Origin: Flectobacillus roseus
GTDB taxonomy: Bacteria > Bacteroidota > Bacteroidia > Cytophagales > Spirosomataceae
Assembly (NCBI RefSeq): GCF_030056665.1
Contig: NZ_JASHIG010000036.1
DNA: 64,000 bases
Reading direction: 5' to 3' (one strand)
The notes under the pieces were generated by a model that did no database searches, had not been told where the DNA came from, and worked only from the letters and a program-made list of their open reading frames with translations. Every line of letters starts with the position of its first letter. Position 1 is the stretch's first letter. The position numbers and the translations under genes were made by a program. Below, piece by piece: positions 1 through 10,650 of this stretch.

Positions 1-208
1 TAATCGGCAAAGACAAAAGCTATAAACCAACAAATATGTTAAAATAGCTGAATGATTGGTTAACATTCCCTCCATGGGATTTTTGTAATATATTTTCTTT
101 GTATCATTCAATTTTCACAAAATCAAGGCCTTGTTTAAGTGACTGAATATTTTAAAGTAATCATTTGAAAATCAGCATTTTTCATTTATTGATTAGCAAA
201 GTAATTCT

Positions 209-3200
209 ATGGAGAACAAAATTTTACGTCATTGGAATGCTCTGATGCGATCATCGGTTGTAGTTTCATCGCTGGCTTTAACCGCAGTGCCATCAGTAGC
301 ATCTTCCCTCAAAAAACCTTATTATGATAATAAGATTTTAAATAACCCTTTGCAGGCGGTCCAAGAACGTACTGTTACAGGTAAAGTTGTCGACGAGTCG
401 GGTCAGCCTTTGCCGGGGGTGAATATCAAACTTAAAGGCTCCAGCAAAGGTACGAGTACGGATAATAGTGGGAACTTTAAGATTGTAGTTTCTGAGTCTG
501 CTACTGCAACGCTAGTATTTTCATATATTGGTTATACTACGCAAGAAACAATCGTTGGGTCTCGTACTAGTCTAAATATTGTGTTAGTCTCGGCCAACAA
601 AGCGCTCGATGAAGTGGTGGTAGTCGGCTATGGTACTCAGAAAAAAGGCGAAATGACAGGGTCAATCGCAATAGCTTCTGGCGAATTATTGAATAAACGT
701 ATCGCAACCAACCCTGCTACAATGCTTCAGGGACAGTTACCCGGCTTGCAAGTGGTACAAAGTTCGGGCGAGCCCGGCAACGAAGGTGTGAGTTTGCGTA
801 TTCGTGGTGTTGGAACATTTAGTGGTGCAGGAAACGACCCACTTGTAATTGTAGACGGTTTACCGGGAAGTCTTACCTCTATCAACCCGAACGATATTGA
901 ATCAGTATCGGTGTTAAAAGATGCCTCTTCTGCGGCGATTTACGGTGCTAGGGGAGCAAATGGTGTGTTGTTGATTACTACTAAAAAGGGGAAATCTGGA
1001 AAGCTAGTTTTTAATTATACTTATAATAACGGTATTACAAAAGCCACTAAACTTCCAGACTTAATTACCAACTCAGCGGAATTCATGGAGTTGAATAATG
1101 AGGCTAGAGTCAATTCAGGCTTGAACCCTATCTACTCACAAGCAACCATAGATACTTACAGAAACGCTACGGATCGTGAAAAATATCCAAACCACAACTG
1201 GTTAGACGATGTTTTTAGAACGGTTAATGTTCAAAATCACTATTTGAATGTTAGTGGTGGTAAGGATAACACCAACTACAGTGTTGGTTTGGGTTATACA
1301 AGCCAACCGGGTGTGATGAAAGGTTTTGATTACAAAAAATATACATTGCAGTTTAACCTAAATTCCAAAGTGAATGAATTTATTTCATTCGGTACAAATA
1401 CGCTACTCCGTTATGGAAAGCGTGCAGGTGCGAGACAAGGTTCTGGCGATTTATTTCTAGCAACCTTGGCTCAGTCACCGCTGTACAAACCAAAGCTTTG
1501 GGATGGTAGTGGTCGTTATACATTCAGAGCTTTCTCGAATGAAGCTGGTAATAAAAACCCTGTGGCCATTGCTGAAAACGTAAACGCAACCACAGATGAT
1601 TACTACGCACAGGTAAATGGTTATGTTAATGTAAACTTGGCCAAAGGATTGGTATGGGAAACACGTGGTGGTGCTAACTTTAGTTTTTACAAAACCTATG
1701 ATTTTAGACCAAAAATCCCAATGTTTCTTTACTCTGACCTAAGCTCAGCAGGTAGTGTCGATGTAGGTACTTTAGGTTTATATCTAGCGCAAGGGAATAG
1801 CTTATATACAGTAGTTTATAGCCAGTTGAATTATGACAAAACATTCGGAGATCATCACGTAAATGCCTTATTGGGTACACAACAAGAACAAAACAAAGAT
1901 CAATTTTTGAGTGCATTCAGAAGAGAATATGCCTCAAACTTGGTTCAAGAGTTGGACGCAGGACCTGCCGAAGGAATGAATAACAGTGGTACTGCTTCTG
2001 AATGGGCTATTAGATCTTACTATGGTCGTTTGAACTACGATTACAAAGGTAAATATCTTCTAGGATTGAGTACGCGCTATGACGGTACATCGCGTCTTCC
2101 GACAGATACTCGTTGGGGTATGTTTTATGCAGTATCTGGGGGTTGGAGAGTATCAGAAGAGTCATTTTTGAAAGATGTGAGCTGGATTACAGATTTGAAA
2201 TTAAGAGGTTCATGGGGTAGACTAGGTAACCAAAATATCGGTACATATCCTTATCAAAATGTATTAACCTCTACAGCCTATCCTTTTGGAAGCTCACTTA
2301 CAACGGGGTATTATGCGGGTGGTTTGGTAGACCCATCGCTTACTTGGGAAACTACACAAACGCTTGATTTTGGTTTTGACGCTTCTTTGCTCAATGGTCG
2401 TTTGAATATTACAGCAGACTGGTATGATAAACAGACATTCAACATCCTTCGTAGCTACCAAGTACCACTTTACGTTGGTCTAGGAGCACCAACGGTTAAT
2501 AACGGTCGAGTAAAAAATACAGGTTTTGAATTAGATATTCAGTATCAAGACAGAATTACGGATGATTTGAGTTATAAAATTGGCGGTAACATCCAAACTT
2601 ACAAGAATACCCTAGTACAATATGGCTCACGTGAAATCGGTAGTAACACTATTCGTGAAGAAGGTCGTCCATTAGATGAATTCTATCTGTATCAATGGGA
2701 TGGAATTTTCCAAAATCAAGCTGAAATTGATGGGTGGCCAACACAACCAATCACACCTAAACCGGGTGATTTGAAGATTAGAGATGTGAATGGCGACGGA
2801 AAAATCGATGCTAATGACAGAACGTACACACCGGGACGTTATCCTATCGCTTCTTACAACTTTAACTTGGGAGCTACTTGGAAAAACTTCGATTTGTCGG
2901 CACAAGTGTTCGGTTCTTTTGGACAAAAAATTTATGTTACAGGTTGGGGAGTTGAGCCATTCAGACAGGGTTCAGTACCAACAACAGATTGGAGAAACAG
3001 ATGGACACCAACAAATCCATCGACGACAATGCCAAGAATTTATATCGCTGATGGCTATCCTGCGGTACAAAACTACGCATCGACCTTCTATCTAAAAGAT
3101 GCTTCTTTTGTACGTTTGAAAAACATCCAAGTAGGATACAACGTGCCAAAAGTAATTCTTGACAAAGTTAAACTTCAATCATTGCGTGTGTATTTTGCTG

Positions 3201-3325
3201 GAGATAACTTGTTAACCATCAGCAAATTCCCTGGACTTGACCCTGAGCGTACTAGCATTAGCGGTAACTATGTGTCATATCCACAAAACCAGGTATTTAC
3301 ATTTGGCTTAAATGCTCAATTCTAA
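209..3325 (+). CDS. SusC-like TonB-linked outer membrane transporter
   Basis: This is a 1038-residue TonB-dependent transporter of the SusC/RagA family, expected to import oligosaccharides across the outer membrane in complex with the SusD-like lipoprotein encoded next. An N-terminal export signal is followed by a carboxypeptidase-regulatory-like domain (about residues 54-130, starting TVTGKVVDESGQPLPGVN). The plug domain carries the family signatures DEVVVVGYGTQKKG (about 133-147) and DIESVSVLKDASSAAIYG. The rest is the beta-barrel, ending in an aromatic residue (LNAQF) as barrel proteins do. There is no STN domain, so signalling to an anti-sigma factor is not expected. The stop codon lies 16 bases before the SusD start, so the two are surely co-transcribed. 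The substrate cannot be read from this protein; the GH95 and GH2 enzymes downstream suggest a galactose- and fucose-containing glycan. Confidence 0.95.
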   Translation: MENKILRHWNALMRSSVVVSSLALTAVPSVASSLKKPYYDNKILNNPLQAVQERTVTGKVVDESGQPLPGVNIKLKGSSKGTSTDNSGNFKIVVSESATATLVFSYIGYTTQETIVGSRTSLNIVLVSANKALDEVVVVGYGTQKKGEMTGSIAIASGELLNKRIATNPATMLQGQLPGLQVVQSSGEPGNEGVSLRIRGVGTFSGAGNDPLVIVDGLPGSLTSINPNDIESVSVLKDASSAAIYGARGANGVLLITTKKGKSGKLVFNYTYNNGITKATKLPDLITNSAEFMELNNEARVNSGLNPIYSQATIDTYRNATDREKYPNHNWLDDVFRTVNVQNHYLNVSGGKDNTNYSVGLGYTSQPGVMKGFDYKKYTLQFNLNSKVNEFISFGTNTLLRYGKRAGARQGSGDLFLATLAQSPLYKPKLWDGSGRYTFRAFSNEAGNKNPVAIAENVNATTDDYYAQVNGYVNVNLAKGLVWETRGGANFSFYKTYDFRPKIPMFLYSDLSSAGSVDVGTLGLYLAQGNSLYTVVYSQLNYDKTFGDHHVNALLGTQQEQNKDQFLSAFRREYASNLVQELDAGPAEGMNNSGTASEWAIRSYYGRLNYDYKGKYLLGLSTRYDGTSRLPTDTRWGMFYAVSGGWRVSEESFLKDVSWITDLKLRGSWGRLGNQNIGTYPYQNVLTSTAYPFGSSLTTGYYAGGLVDPSLTWETTQTLDFGFDASLLNGRLNITADWYDKQTFNILRSYQVPLYVGLGAPTVNNGRVKNTGFELDIQYQDRITDDLSYKIGGNIQTYKNTLVQYGSREIGSNTIREEGRPLDEFYLYQWDGIFQNQAEIDGWPTQPITPKPGDLKIRDVNGDGKIDANDRTYTPGRYPIASYNFNLGATWKNFDLSAQVFGSFGQKIYVTGWGVEPFRQGSVPTTDWRNRWTPTNPSTTMPRIYIADGYPAVQNYASTFYLKDASFVRLKNIQVGYNVPKVILDKVKLQSLRVYFAGDNLLTISKFPGLDPERTSISGNYVSYPQNQVFTFGLNAQF

Positions 3326-3341
3326 AATTCGATTTTCCATT

Positions 3342-4886
3342 ATGATGAAGACATATAAAAAGGTATCTTGTTTACTTGCCCTATCGCTCACTTTACTTCA
3401 ATCTTGTAAAGAAAACGCCTTAGAAGTAGCACCCCTTGATAGGTTATCGACTTCTGTTTTCTGGAAAACAGAATCAGATGTTCAAGCTGGCTTAGCCGCA
3501 TGTTATGCTTTTCTTAAAACTGGCGGAGCTCCAGTTTCCCTATTTTACCCAACAGGTTGGGATGCCCTAACAGACGATGCATTTAGTCAGTACCCTTGGG
3601 ATGCTGCTATTCAGGACATTAGCTTTAGTGGGCCTACTCCAAATACAGGTGGCTATGTGTATAATATGTATGCGACTAGTTATCAAGCCATTGCAGCAAT
3701 CAACAATTTGTTGGCCAACGCTGGTAATATTACAATGGATGCTACCGCAAAAACAAAGTATTTGGCTGAAGCTAGTTTCTTGCGTGCTTATTTCTACTTT
3801 CAATTAGCACAATTGTATGGAAATGTAATTATTACAACATCTCCAGAATCGACTACTTTCAAAGAGCCTAAAAGTAAATCAACAAGAGATGAAGTATTGG
3901 CGTTGGTAGTACAAGATTTGGATAAAGCCATTGCTGGTTTGCCTGATCAAGCCTATTCGGATGGTCATGTGGTAAAAGGTTCGGCACAAACCTTGAAGGC
4001 AAGAGTTTTGTTATTCCAGAAGAAATATGCTGAGGCGGCTGCGATATCTAAAGCTGTAATTGATGGAGGAAAATTCAAATTATCAGCCAATTTTAGTGAG
4101 ATTTTCTACAAACCTGGTCAAACAGGTAATAATGAAATTCTTTTCTCTGTAAAGAACTTACCTCCAAACTCTTATCCTGTACAAGGTATCGACTTGGTTA
4201 TTGGTAACTGGTTGGCGTTGCAACCTACTTTAGACCTCGCCAGCGAGTACGAATGTAAAGATGGTTTACCAACTTCATCTTCGCCCTTGTACAATGCTGC
4301 TACTCCTTATGAAAACCGTGACCCTCGTTTGAGAATGACCGTTTTTGTGGATGGTGACGATGATTCAAAAGGTTGGAAAAAATACAATGGTTCACAAAGT
4401 GTGTTCAAGGCTTATACCAACAGCAACACTACTGGTTTGGCTATCAAGAAAACCTTAGACCCTACTCAAAGCGACCCTGGCTATAGTACTGTAAGTAGTC
4501 AAGATATTGTATTGATGCGTTATGCAGAAGTGTTGTTGAACTACGCAGAAGCTGAAAACGAAGCCAATGGCCCAGCCAATGCTTATGCGGCTATCAATCA
4601 GGTTCGTGCCAGAGTTGGAATGCCTGCTTTACCTGCAGGTTTGAACCAAGCACAAATGAGAGATAGAATCAGACACGAACGCAGAGTTGAATTGGCTCTT
4701 GAAGGTTTCCGTTATTTCGATTTAAGAAGATGGGGAACTGCCGTGCAAGAATTGAATAATTTTGAAATTGTACCGGGCAATACCAACCTTAAAAAGAAAA
4801 TTTACAGAACTACTTTTGATTATTGGCCAATTCCACAAACTGAAATCGACCGTACAAAAGGCTTGGTTCAAAATACAGGATACTAG
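3342..4886 (+). CDS. SusD/RagB family glycan-binding lipoprotein
   Basis: This 514-residue protein is the surface lipoprotein partner of the SusC-like transporter and should bind glycan and act as its lid. I start it at the ATG at 3342, or the next ATG at 3345, because that gives a signal peptide ending in the lipobox LLQSC with the lipidated cysteine at residue 22. An in-frame start at 3312 would overlap the susC stop and add a charged extension before the signal. SusD hallmarks are visible: SVFWKTESDVQAGLAACYAF near the N-terminus, AEASFLRAYFYFQLAQLYG in the TPR region, and the C-terminal RHERRVELALEGFRYFDLRRW motif close to the end. Length is normal for the family (about 500-600). A 32-base perfect palindrome follows about 90 bases downstream and probably ends the transcript. 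Confidence 0.94.
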   Translation: MMKTYKKVSCLLALSLTLLQSCKENALEVAPLDRLSTSVFWKTESDVQAGLAACYAFLKTGGAPVSLFYPTGWDALTDDAFSQYPWDAAIQDISFSGPTPNTGGYVYNMYATSYQAIAAINNLLANAGNITMDATAKTKYLAEASFLRAYFYFQLAQLYGNVIITTSPESTTFKEPKSKSTRDEVLALVVQDLDKAIAGLPDQAYSDGHVVKGSAQTLKARVLLFQKKYAEAAAISKAVIDGGKFKLSANFSEIFYKPGQTGNNEILFSVKNLPPNSYPVQGIDLVIGNWLALQPTLDLASEYECKDGLPTSSSPLYNAATPYENRDPRLRMTVFVDGDDDSKGWKKYNGSQSVFKAYTNSNTTGLAIKKTLDPTQSDPGYSTVSSQDIVLMRYAEVLLNYAEAENEANGPANAYAAINQVRARVGMPALPAGLNQAQMRDRIRHERRVELALEGFRYFDLRRWGTAVQELNNFEIVPGNTNLKKKIYRTTFDYWPIPQTEIDRTKGLVQNTGY

Positions 4887-4976
4887 GCATTTACATAGAA
4901 GTGTTAGTAGGGAATTGTCCGGATTTCCTACATATAATTGATACACTATTCTTTTACCTTTTCTTTCATTTGATTC

Positions 4977-5008
4977 ATACATAGCTGACATTAATGTCAG
5001 CTATGTAT
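4977..5008. terminator. 32-base perfect palindrome between convergent genes
   Basis: The arms 4977-4992 and 4993-5008 are exactly complementary with no spacer, and TTTTCTATTT follows on the plus strand. It lies between the SusD-like gene and the convergent AraC gene, so it is probably a terminator serving one or both. Confidence 0.7.
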
Positions 5009-5161
5009 TTTCTATTTGGAGGCAAGAAATAATTGAGAAAGAAAGTAATCATTAAATGCTCTAAGGCAAAATGCTTCTACTATTTGACTTTTTTAAGATT
5101 TAGACTAACGATTTAACAGGTTAGAAACTGATAAACACGCTAAGTATCGAACTAGAGAATG

Positions 5162-6028
5162 CTACTTTCCATATATTTTCAAATAGTTTAAAGGACTGGA
5201 ACCTGTGAGAAGTTTAAATTTTTCATGGAAACAAGTAAAATTATTAAAGCCACTTTCATAGCAAATTTGCTTTAATGTCAAGTGCCCATTCAATAGAAGT
5301 TTACAGGCATAACCAACTCTAATCTCTAACAAAAACCTTGAATATTGTTTCCCAGTACGGGATTTAAAATATCTGCAAAATGAGTTTGGCGCCAAACCTG
5401 CGTGTGAGGCTACCTCCTCCAAACTAATTTTGTTCTTAAAGTTTTGTAAGGTAAATGAGTAAATAATGTTGATTCTTTCGTTTTCGCGATCTGTAATTTC
5501 ATGCCTAAATCCCATTGAAGCCAAAAGGCTCTTTTCATCTGATTGATTTACCTTGAGCAGACATTCCATCAACAAAATAAGTCTGTAGGCTCCTTCGGCG
5601 GTGTAAAGCTTTTCAATAATTTGAGCAACTTTTTCCTTTAAGGTATTCTCCAAAAAAATACCTCTCTTAGCTTTTTCAAGGGCATTTTTAATGTGTTGGT
5701 TTTCTGGTAAGTTTAGGAATCTATCTCCCCAAAAATTTTCAGAAAAATGGATAACAGTCGCAAAAGGTTCTTTAGAAAGATTAATATCCTCCTCAAACTC
5801 GTCATAATGCCAATAATGAGGAAGATCTGAACCAATTAATACTACATCGCCTGCCTGAAAGTGACGAATACTGTCACCCACAAATTGAGTACCACTGCCT
5901 CGGTGAAATAAAACAATCTCCACTTCCGAATGGCAATGCCAGCGACTATTGACATTCGGTACCATTTCCTGACGAATACTAAATGAGCGATTGGGAACAG
6001 TCGCTACTTGTAAAAGATGAGGTTTCAT
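5162..6028 (-). CDS. AraC family transcriptional regulator with N-terminal cupin
   Basis: This 288-residue regulator has an N-terminal cupin-like sensor (about residues 15-90, including RWHCHSEVEIVLFHRGSG and FQAGDVVLIGSDLPHYW). It ends in a two-helix-turn-helix AraC domain (about 185-288, with ISLEEVASHAGLAPNSFCRY and the closing FKLLTGSSPLNYLK). The architecture is that of sugar-responsive activators. It converges on the SusC/SusD operon and lies next to the hybrid two-component regulator, so it may be a second regulator of the same locus; that is inference from position. A TAgaTTTG sequence at 6110-6117 (minus strand) is a candidate -7 box giving a leader of about 80 bases. No helix-breaking change or truncation is evident. 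Confidence 0.9.
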   Translation of the reverse strand: MKPHLLQVATVPNRSFSIRQEMVPNVNSRWHCHSEVEIVLFHRGSGTQFVGDSIRHFQAGDVVLIGSDLPHYWHYDEFEEDINLSKEPFATVIHFSENFWGDRFLNLPENQHIKNALEKAKRGIFLENTLKEKVAQIIEKLYTAEGAYRLILLMECLLKVNQSDEKSLLASMGFRHEITDRENERINIIYSFTLQNFKNKISLEEVASHAGLAPNSFCRYFKSRTGKQYSRFLLEIRVGYACKLLLNGHLTLKQICYESGFNNFTCFHEKFKLLTGSSPLNYLKIYGK

Positions 6029-6382
6029 AGCTTACAAGGGGTTAAGAAAATTTGACTAATAATTCGCTTGACCTACTTATCTTTTAGACAATTAATCATT
6101 TGAATAGTGCAAATCTAAGGGGTGTATTTTCGAAAAGTCGGGGGGATATTATTCAAAAAGGCAGGGTAAATAATACCAATTCTGTTTTAATGGTAAATAA
6201 TTGAAAGGAGTGACAAAGGAAGTATCCTACTCGCATGAATAATGCAAGTCCCTGAATTTAAAATGGTCCTTTGGGAAAAATCGGAAGTCCTATTTGATGG
6301 AAAAGCTTATATAAAAACTGAATATTTATGGCTCACAAATGGAAGATAGAGTGAAGGATTTTACCCTCACTCCTATATCGCT
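6029..6382. other. Intergenic region between hybrid kinase and AraC gene
   Basis: This 354-base gap carries the candidate -7 box of the AraC gene near 6110 and a G/C-containing hairpin at 6349-6372 (arms gagtgaagg and cctcactc with one bulged base) just beyond the stop of the hybrid kinase. The hairpin has only a weak T-tract on the minus strand. I see nothing else in it and no plausible small gene. Confidence 0.5.
6110..6117 (-). promoter_or_regulatory. Candidate -7 box for the AraC gene
   Basis: TAGATTTG on the minus strand matches the Bacteroidota -7 consensus TAnnTTTG exactly. No convincing -33 TTTG is seen at the expected distance. Confidence 0.4.
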
Positions 6383-9300
6383 TTATTCTTTAACTTTTTT
6401 TGTTTTAGCAAATTCAGAAGGAGCCATACCAAAGAGGTCTTGAAAATGTTGACGGAAGTATTTCAAATCCTCAATTCCTACCATGCTCGCAACCTCAGAA
6501 ACTCGATAATTGGAAGTTCCTAGAAGCTGCGCTGCACGTTTTAATCGAATATCACGAATAAATTCAACACCTGATTTGCCAGTAATACCTTTGATTTTTC
6601 GATAAAAAACAGGTTGACTCATCCCCATTTCTCGTTGTAGGGCTTGAACATTAAAGGATTCTGTTTCAAGATTATCTTCCACAATTTTCATAGCTTTCTC
6701 AAGAAAAACTTTCTCCTCTTGAGGAATCACTACTTGTGTAGGTTCTTGTAATAATTGTTTGCTGTAATACTCTCGTAATCTCAATCTGTTTTGTAAAAGC
6801 ATAGTAACTTTTGTCAACAAAACATACGGATTAAATGGCTTATGGATATAATCATCAGCACCAAGCTCTAAACCTTCAATTTCATGTACCGAAGCAGTCC
6901 GTGCCGTTAATAATAGTATAGGGATATGACTGGTTTTCGCATTTTGTCGTAAGGTTTTACAAAGTTCCAACCCATTCATTTCAGGCATCATAATATCGCT
7001 TAATACAACATCAGGTATCAACTGAAGCGCTTTTTCAACCCCTTCTCTCCCATTTGTGGCAACGGATACCTTGTACATTTTTTCAAATAATACCTGCAAG
7101 TACAAACGAATCTCAGCGTTGTCTTCTACAATCAAAATATGTAAATCGTGATTAGGGGTAGACTCTTGCGTTAACTCAATATTGGCTTGTGGTTGATGAA
7201 ACACCTCTGGATTAGAGCTTTGCAAAAAGGACTCTTCTTGAACAAACTGATTTTCTGCAATACGTTCATTCTTAAGTGGAAGCAAAACCGTAAAAGTTGT
7301 TCCTTTCTGTGGCTCACTTTGTACCTGAATGTATCCAGAGTGGGCATCTACTAATTGTTTCACCAAAGATAATCCAATCCCTGTACCTGTAACTTTGAGC
7401 GAGTTACTATGAAGTGCTTGATAATAAGGGTCAAAAATTCGCGAAAGCTCAGTATTATTTATTCCGATACCTGAATCTTGAATTTTAATAGATAAATAAG
7501 GCACATCGTTAAGTATTTGTGTCCCAAGACTCATGCTGACAGAGCCATTCGAAGGTGTAAACTTGAAAGCATTTGACAATAAATTGATGACAATAATTTC
7601 CAATTTATCTTTATCTACCCAAACAGGAATTTCTTCTATCTGACTGTTAAAAATATATTTAATTTGATGTTCCTCGGCCTTTAGTTTAAATATATGAAAT
7701 ATCTCTGAAAGAAAACTGACAGCTTTTATCTGATGATAAACGAGCTTAATTAATCCCGACTCCGCTTTACGAAATTCGAGTAACTGATTTACCAAATCCA
7801 ATAGCTTTTTGGTTTGTTTTTGTACCAAATGTGCTTTTTCAGATAGACCTCCCGAAGTTTTGATAGCACTCACCAGCTCTTCAATAGGACCCAAAATAAG
7901 GGTCAAAGGAGTGCGAAGTTCATGAGAAACATTCGTAAAAAAGGTAAGTTTCATTTCAGACAACTCCTTCTCTTTTTCATATTTCATACTCTCTAGCAAC
8001 ACCTGATTTTTAAGGTTTCTTTGGGTCTCTTTTTCTTTAAAATAGTATCTGATAGAAAAGAAAATAAGGCTAAAGTAAAGTAAATAGGCCCACCAAGTTT
8101 GCCACCAAGGCGGTAAAATAATGATTTGAATGCTTGCCACTCTACTAGACCAAACTCCATCGCCGTTGGCTACCTTTACTTCAAACGTATATGTACCAGC
8201 GGACAAGTTGGCAAAATTGACAAGTCGTTGCTGTTGAATCGTAATCCAATTATCACTATTCCCAATTAGTCGATAAGCATAAATATTCTTGTGGGGATTG
8301 GCATAATTGAGACCAACGAATGAAATTGCAAAATCGTTTTCATCATGATGTAGCGTAATGGAAGTATTATTGTAAAATCTTTCAATCAATAAAACCCGTC
8401 CATTTAGTGTATCACCTGGATTTATTTGTTGGTTTCCAACTCTCAGCCCAACAATATGCGGAATAGGTGCACGCCTATCTTTTTTGATAACATTAGGTTG
8501 AAAATAGGATACACCGTTGATACCTCCAAAAAATAGAGTTCCTTGTGAGGACTTCCATGCAGCCCCAATTTTGAAGGAATTGCTTTGAAGTCCATCATTT
8601 ACATCATAGCTAATATACTGATTAGAACTAGGAAGAAAATGGTACAAACCAGTACCTCCAATCCAAAGTTCATTATTTCCATCCACTAGAATAGATTCTA
8701 CATCTTGTTCTGGAAGCTGTTGATCATATCGGTAAATAAAATCCTGACCTTTCTGATTGGTAGTAAGTTTATGCAAACCACCACCAATGGTTCCAATCCA
8801 TAAATTTCCTATTTTATCTTTACATAGAGCCCAAATGTAGTTCATTTTCAATGAATTGACATTTCCTTTTTCATGGAGAAACCTTTTGACTAATACTACT
8901 TTTCCCAACCCAATTTGGTATTTCAATAACCCATTTCGTGTAGCTACCCACAAAATTTGCTTTTCTTGATCTACTAATAGATTGTTAATGATACCTGTTT
9001 GCGTTTCGATACCAATCTGTTTTCCTGAAAGTATAGTTTCCTTAGAAGGATTAAATAAGCATAATCCCAAGGTATTGGAAGATACCCAAATTTGCCCTAA
9101 ATGGTCTTGTGCAAGCGCAGATAAACTACCGACTGTCGCACTCGACGGAATAATATGAAACTTATGATCTGAACCTAATTTTAGTAAGCCAGCAGTATAT
9201 GCACTCACATATAAGCTACCGTTTTTGGTCTTGAGTATGGAGGCAATATCTGGGTTGAAAGTTTGCGAAGAAGTATTGACAGCCTGATATTTTTCATACG

Positions 9301-10537
9301 AGTGATGTAGCATATCGTAAGAAATCATTCCTGACCAAGTACCCAACCACAACTTTTGGGTGGACTCATCTAGATAAATCGCTTTGATATAATGTGATGA
9401 TTTGAAGGCCAATCCAGTTGTATTATCTGGGCAGATATAACCAAACTGTTTTTGTCGTAAATCTAGCCTACTCACTCCAACGGCCTGTGAAGAAATCCAA
9501 ATAGTTTTGGAGGAGTCTTCATATAAATTACGAATTCTTTGATGGTGATAACTCCCATTCCTCTGTGTCAATTGATTAAAATGAATGACTTTTACCTCGT
9601 CAACAGACAGTTTACCTACAGACATAGAGATTTTAGCAGGAATCATAATAAGTCCTTCTGATTCGCTTGCAATCCATAAATTACCATCACTATCGGCGAG
9701 AAGATTTTGTACCTCAGGATACGAACCTTGTAATTTAACTGTTTGACTAGGCGAAATCCAATAGAGCTGATTTTTTGAGGCTACCCAAATATTACCCGAT
9801 TTATCTAAGGTAAATTGCTGGAGATTGTCAAAGGGGAGTTGGCATGGAACATAATTTTCGACAGAACTTTTGCCAAAAAATAATCCACGATCTGTCGCAA
9901 TCCAAACTTGTTGAAATCGGTCTACTTTAAGATTAATTATGGGAAATGCTTCACTAGCTTGATTCCCTACTTTAGGTCGGCTTATATCTGTAATATGTCC
10001 TTTTGAATCTAACTTTAATTTGAAAAGTCCCAACCTGTATGTGCCCACCCACAAAAAACCATACTTATCTGAAGCTAAGCTGCTGACATCAGCCCTATTG
10101 AGTACCTTAGCAATAGCTAGTTTTGAGGCTGATAAATCGCTAAAATCAAGGGTACAAAATTTATCTAATTTGCTATCGTACACATATAACCCATTACTTT
10201 CTGTACCAGCCCACAGTTTACCATCAGAACTGACATGCAATGTTTTAATGCGGTCATTAGGAAGAGCCAGTTCATCATCTTTGGGTAAAAGGTAGTTTCT
10301 TAAAATATAACCATCATATCTGCAAAGACCTTTGTTGGTCGCAATCCAGATAAAACCTTCCTTATCTTGAACGCTCGCAAGGGCATCACTGTGTGGTAGA
10401 CCGTCCTCTACTGTGAGTTTTTCAAATCTAAATTTGTTAGGGTCAAATTGAGCAAAAGAAGGTAATACGCTCAGAGAAGCGCCAAGATTGAATAACAAAA
10501 ATATAAAGCTGTAAAATCGTCCAAGTTTCTCCCACAT
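6383..10537 (-). CDS. Hybrid two-component system regulator (SusR/HTCS type)
   Basis: This 1384-residue protein combines a sensor kinase and its response regulator in one chain, the usual PUL regulator of Bacteroidota. In order: a signal peptide; two seven-bladed-propeller-type sets of Reg_prop repeats (about 35-720; e.g. GFIWIATNKGLCRYDG and GNLWIGTIGGGLHKL); a Y_Y_Y domain (about 735-800); one membrane helix (about 814-832); a HisKA domain with phospho-accepting His872 in NVSHELRTPLT; an HATPase domain (NLLSNAFKFTP near 985, then GTGIGLSLVKQL); a receiver domain with Asp1181 in LSDIMMPEMNG; and a C-terminal AraC helix-turn-helix (about 1280-1384). All key phosphotransfer residues are present. 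Such proteins bind the oligosaccharide in the periplasm and directly activate their PUL. It is divergent from the GH95-GH2 operon, a likely target together with the SusC/SusD genes. Confidence 0.96.
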   Translation of the reverse strand: MWEKLGRFYSFIFLLFNLGASLSVLPSFAQFDPNKFRFEKLTVEDGLPHSDALASVQDKEGFIWIATNKGLCRYDGYILRNYLLPKDDELALPNDRIKTLHVSSDGKLWAGTESNGLYVYDSKLDKFCTLDFSDLSASKLAIAKVLNRADVSSLASDKYGFLWVGTYRLGLFKLKLDSKGHITDISRPKVGNQASEAFPIINLKVDRFQQVWIATDRGLFFGKSSVENYVPCQLPFDNLQQFTLDKSGNIWVASKNQLYWISPSQTVKLQGSYPEVQNLLADSDGNLWIASESEGLIMIPAKISMSVGKLSVDEVKVIHFNQLTQRNGSYHHQRIRNLYEDSSKTIWISSQAVGVSRLDLRQKQFGYICPDNTTGLAFKSSHYIKAIYLDESTQKLWLGTWSGMISYDMLHHSYEKYQAVNTSSQTFNPDIASILKTKNGSLYVSAYTAGLLKLGSDHKFHIIPSSATVGSLSALAQDHLGQIWVSSNTLGLCLFNPSKETILSGKQIGIETQTGIINNLLVDQEKQILWVATRNGLLKYQIGLGKVVLVKRFLHEKGNVNSLKMNYIWALCKDKIGNLWIGTIGGGLHKLTTNQKGQDFIYRYDQQLPEQDVESILVDGNNELWIGGTGLYHFLPSSNQYISYDVNDGLQSNSFKIGAAWKSSQGTLFFGGINGVSYFQPNVIKKDRRAPIPHIVGLRVGNQQINPGDTLNGRVLLIERFYNNTSITLHHDENDFAISFVGLNYANPHKNIYAYRLIGNSDNWITIQQQRLVNFANLSAGTYTFEVKVANGDGVWSSRVASIQIIILPPWWQTWWAYLLYFSLIFFSIRYYFKEKETQRNLKNQVLLESMKYEKEKELSEMKLTFFTNVSHELRTPLTLILGPIEELVSAIKTSGGLSEKAHLVQKQTKKLLDLVNQLLEFRKAESGLIKLVYHQIKAVSFLSEIFHIFKLKAEEHQIKYIFNSQIEEIPVWVDKDKLEIIVINLLSNAFKFTPSNGSVSMSLGTQILNDVPYLSIKIQDSGIGINNTELSRIFDPYYQALHSNSLKVTGTGIGLSLVKQLVDAHSGYIQVQSEPQKGTTFTVLLPLKNERIAENQFVQEESFLQSSNPEVFHQPQANIELTQESTPNHDLHILIVEDNAEIRLYLQVLFEKMYKVSVATNGREGVEKALQLIPDVVLSDIMMPEMNGLELCKTLRQNAKTSHIPILLLTARTASVHEIEGLELGADDYIHKPFNPYVLLTKVTMLLQNRLRLREYYSKQLLQEPTQVVIPQEEKVFLEKAMKIVEDNLETESFNVQALQREMGMSQPVFYRKIKGITGKSGVEFIRDIRLKRAAQLLGTSNYRVSEVASMVGIEDLKYFRQHFQDLFGMAPSEFAKTKKVKE

Positions 10538-10650
10538 ATTCTTCTCTGTTTATGAATAAGAAGTACAAAAGAGGCAATTATACCTATCTTAGAATGAAAT
10601 ACCCATCACAATTGGATAATAATGCCCCTATTTTGGGAGCGCCTGTAGGT

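Noticed and set aside
4722..4991. 89-codon minus-strand frame overlapping the SusD end
   Set aside because: It is antisense to a secure gene and includes the terminator palindrome.
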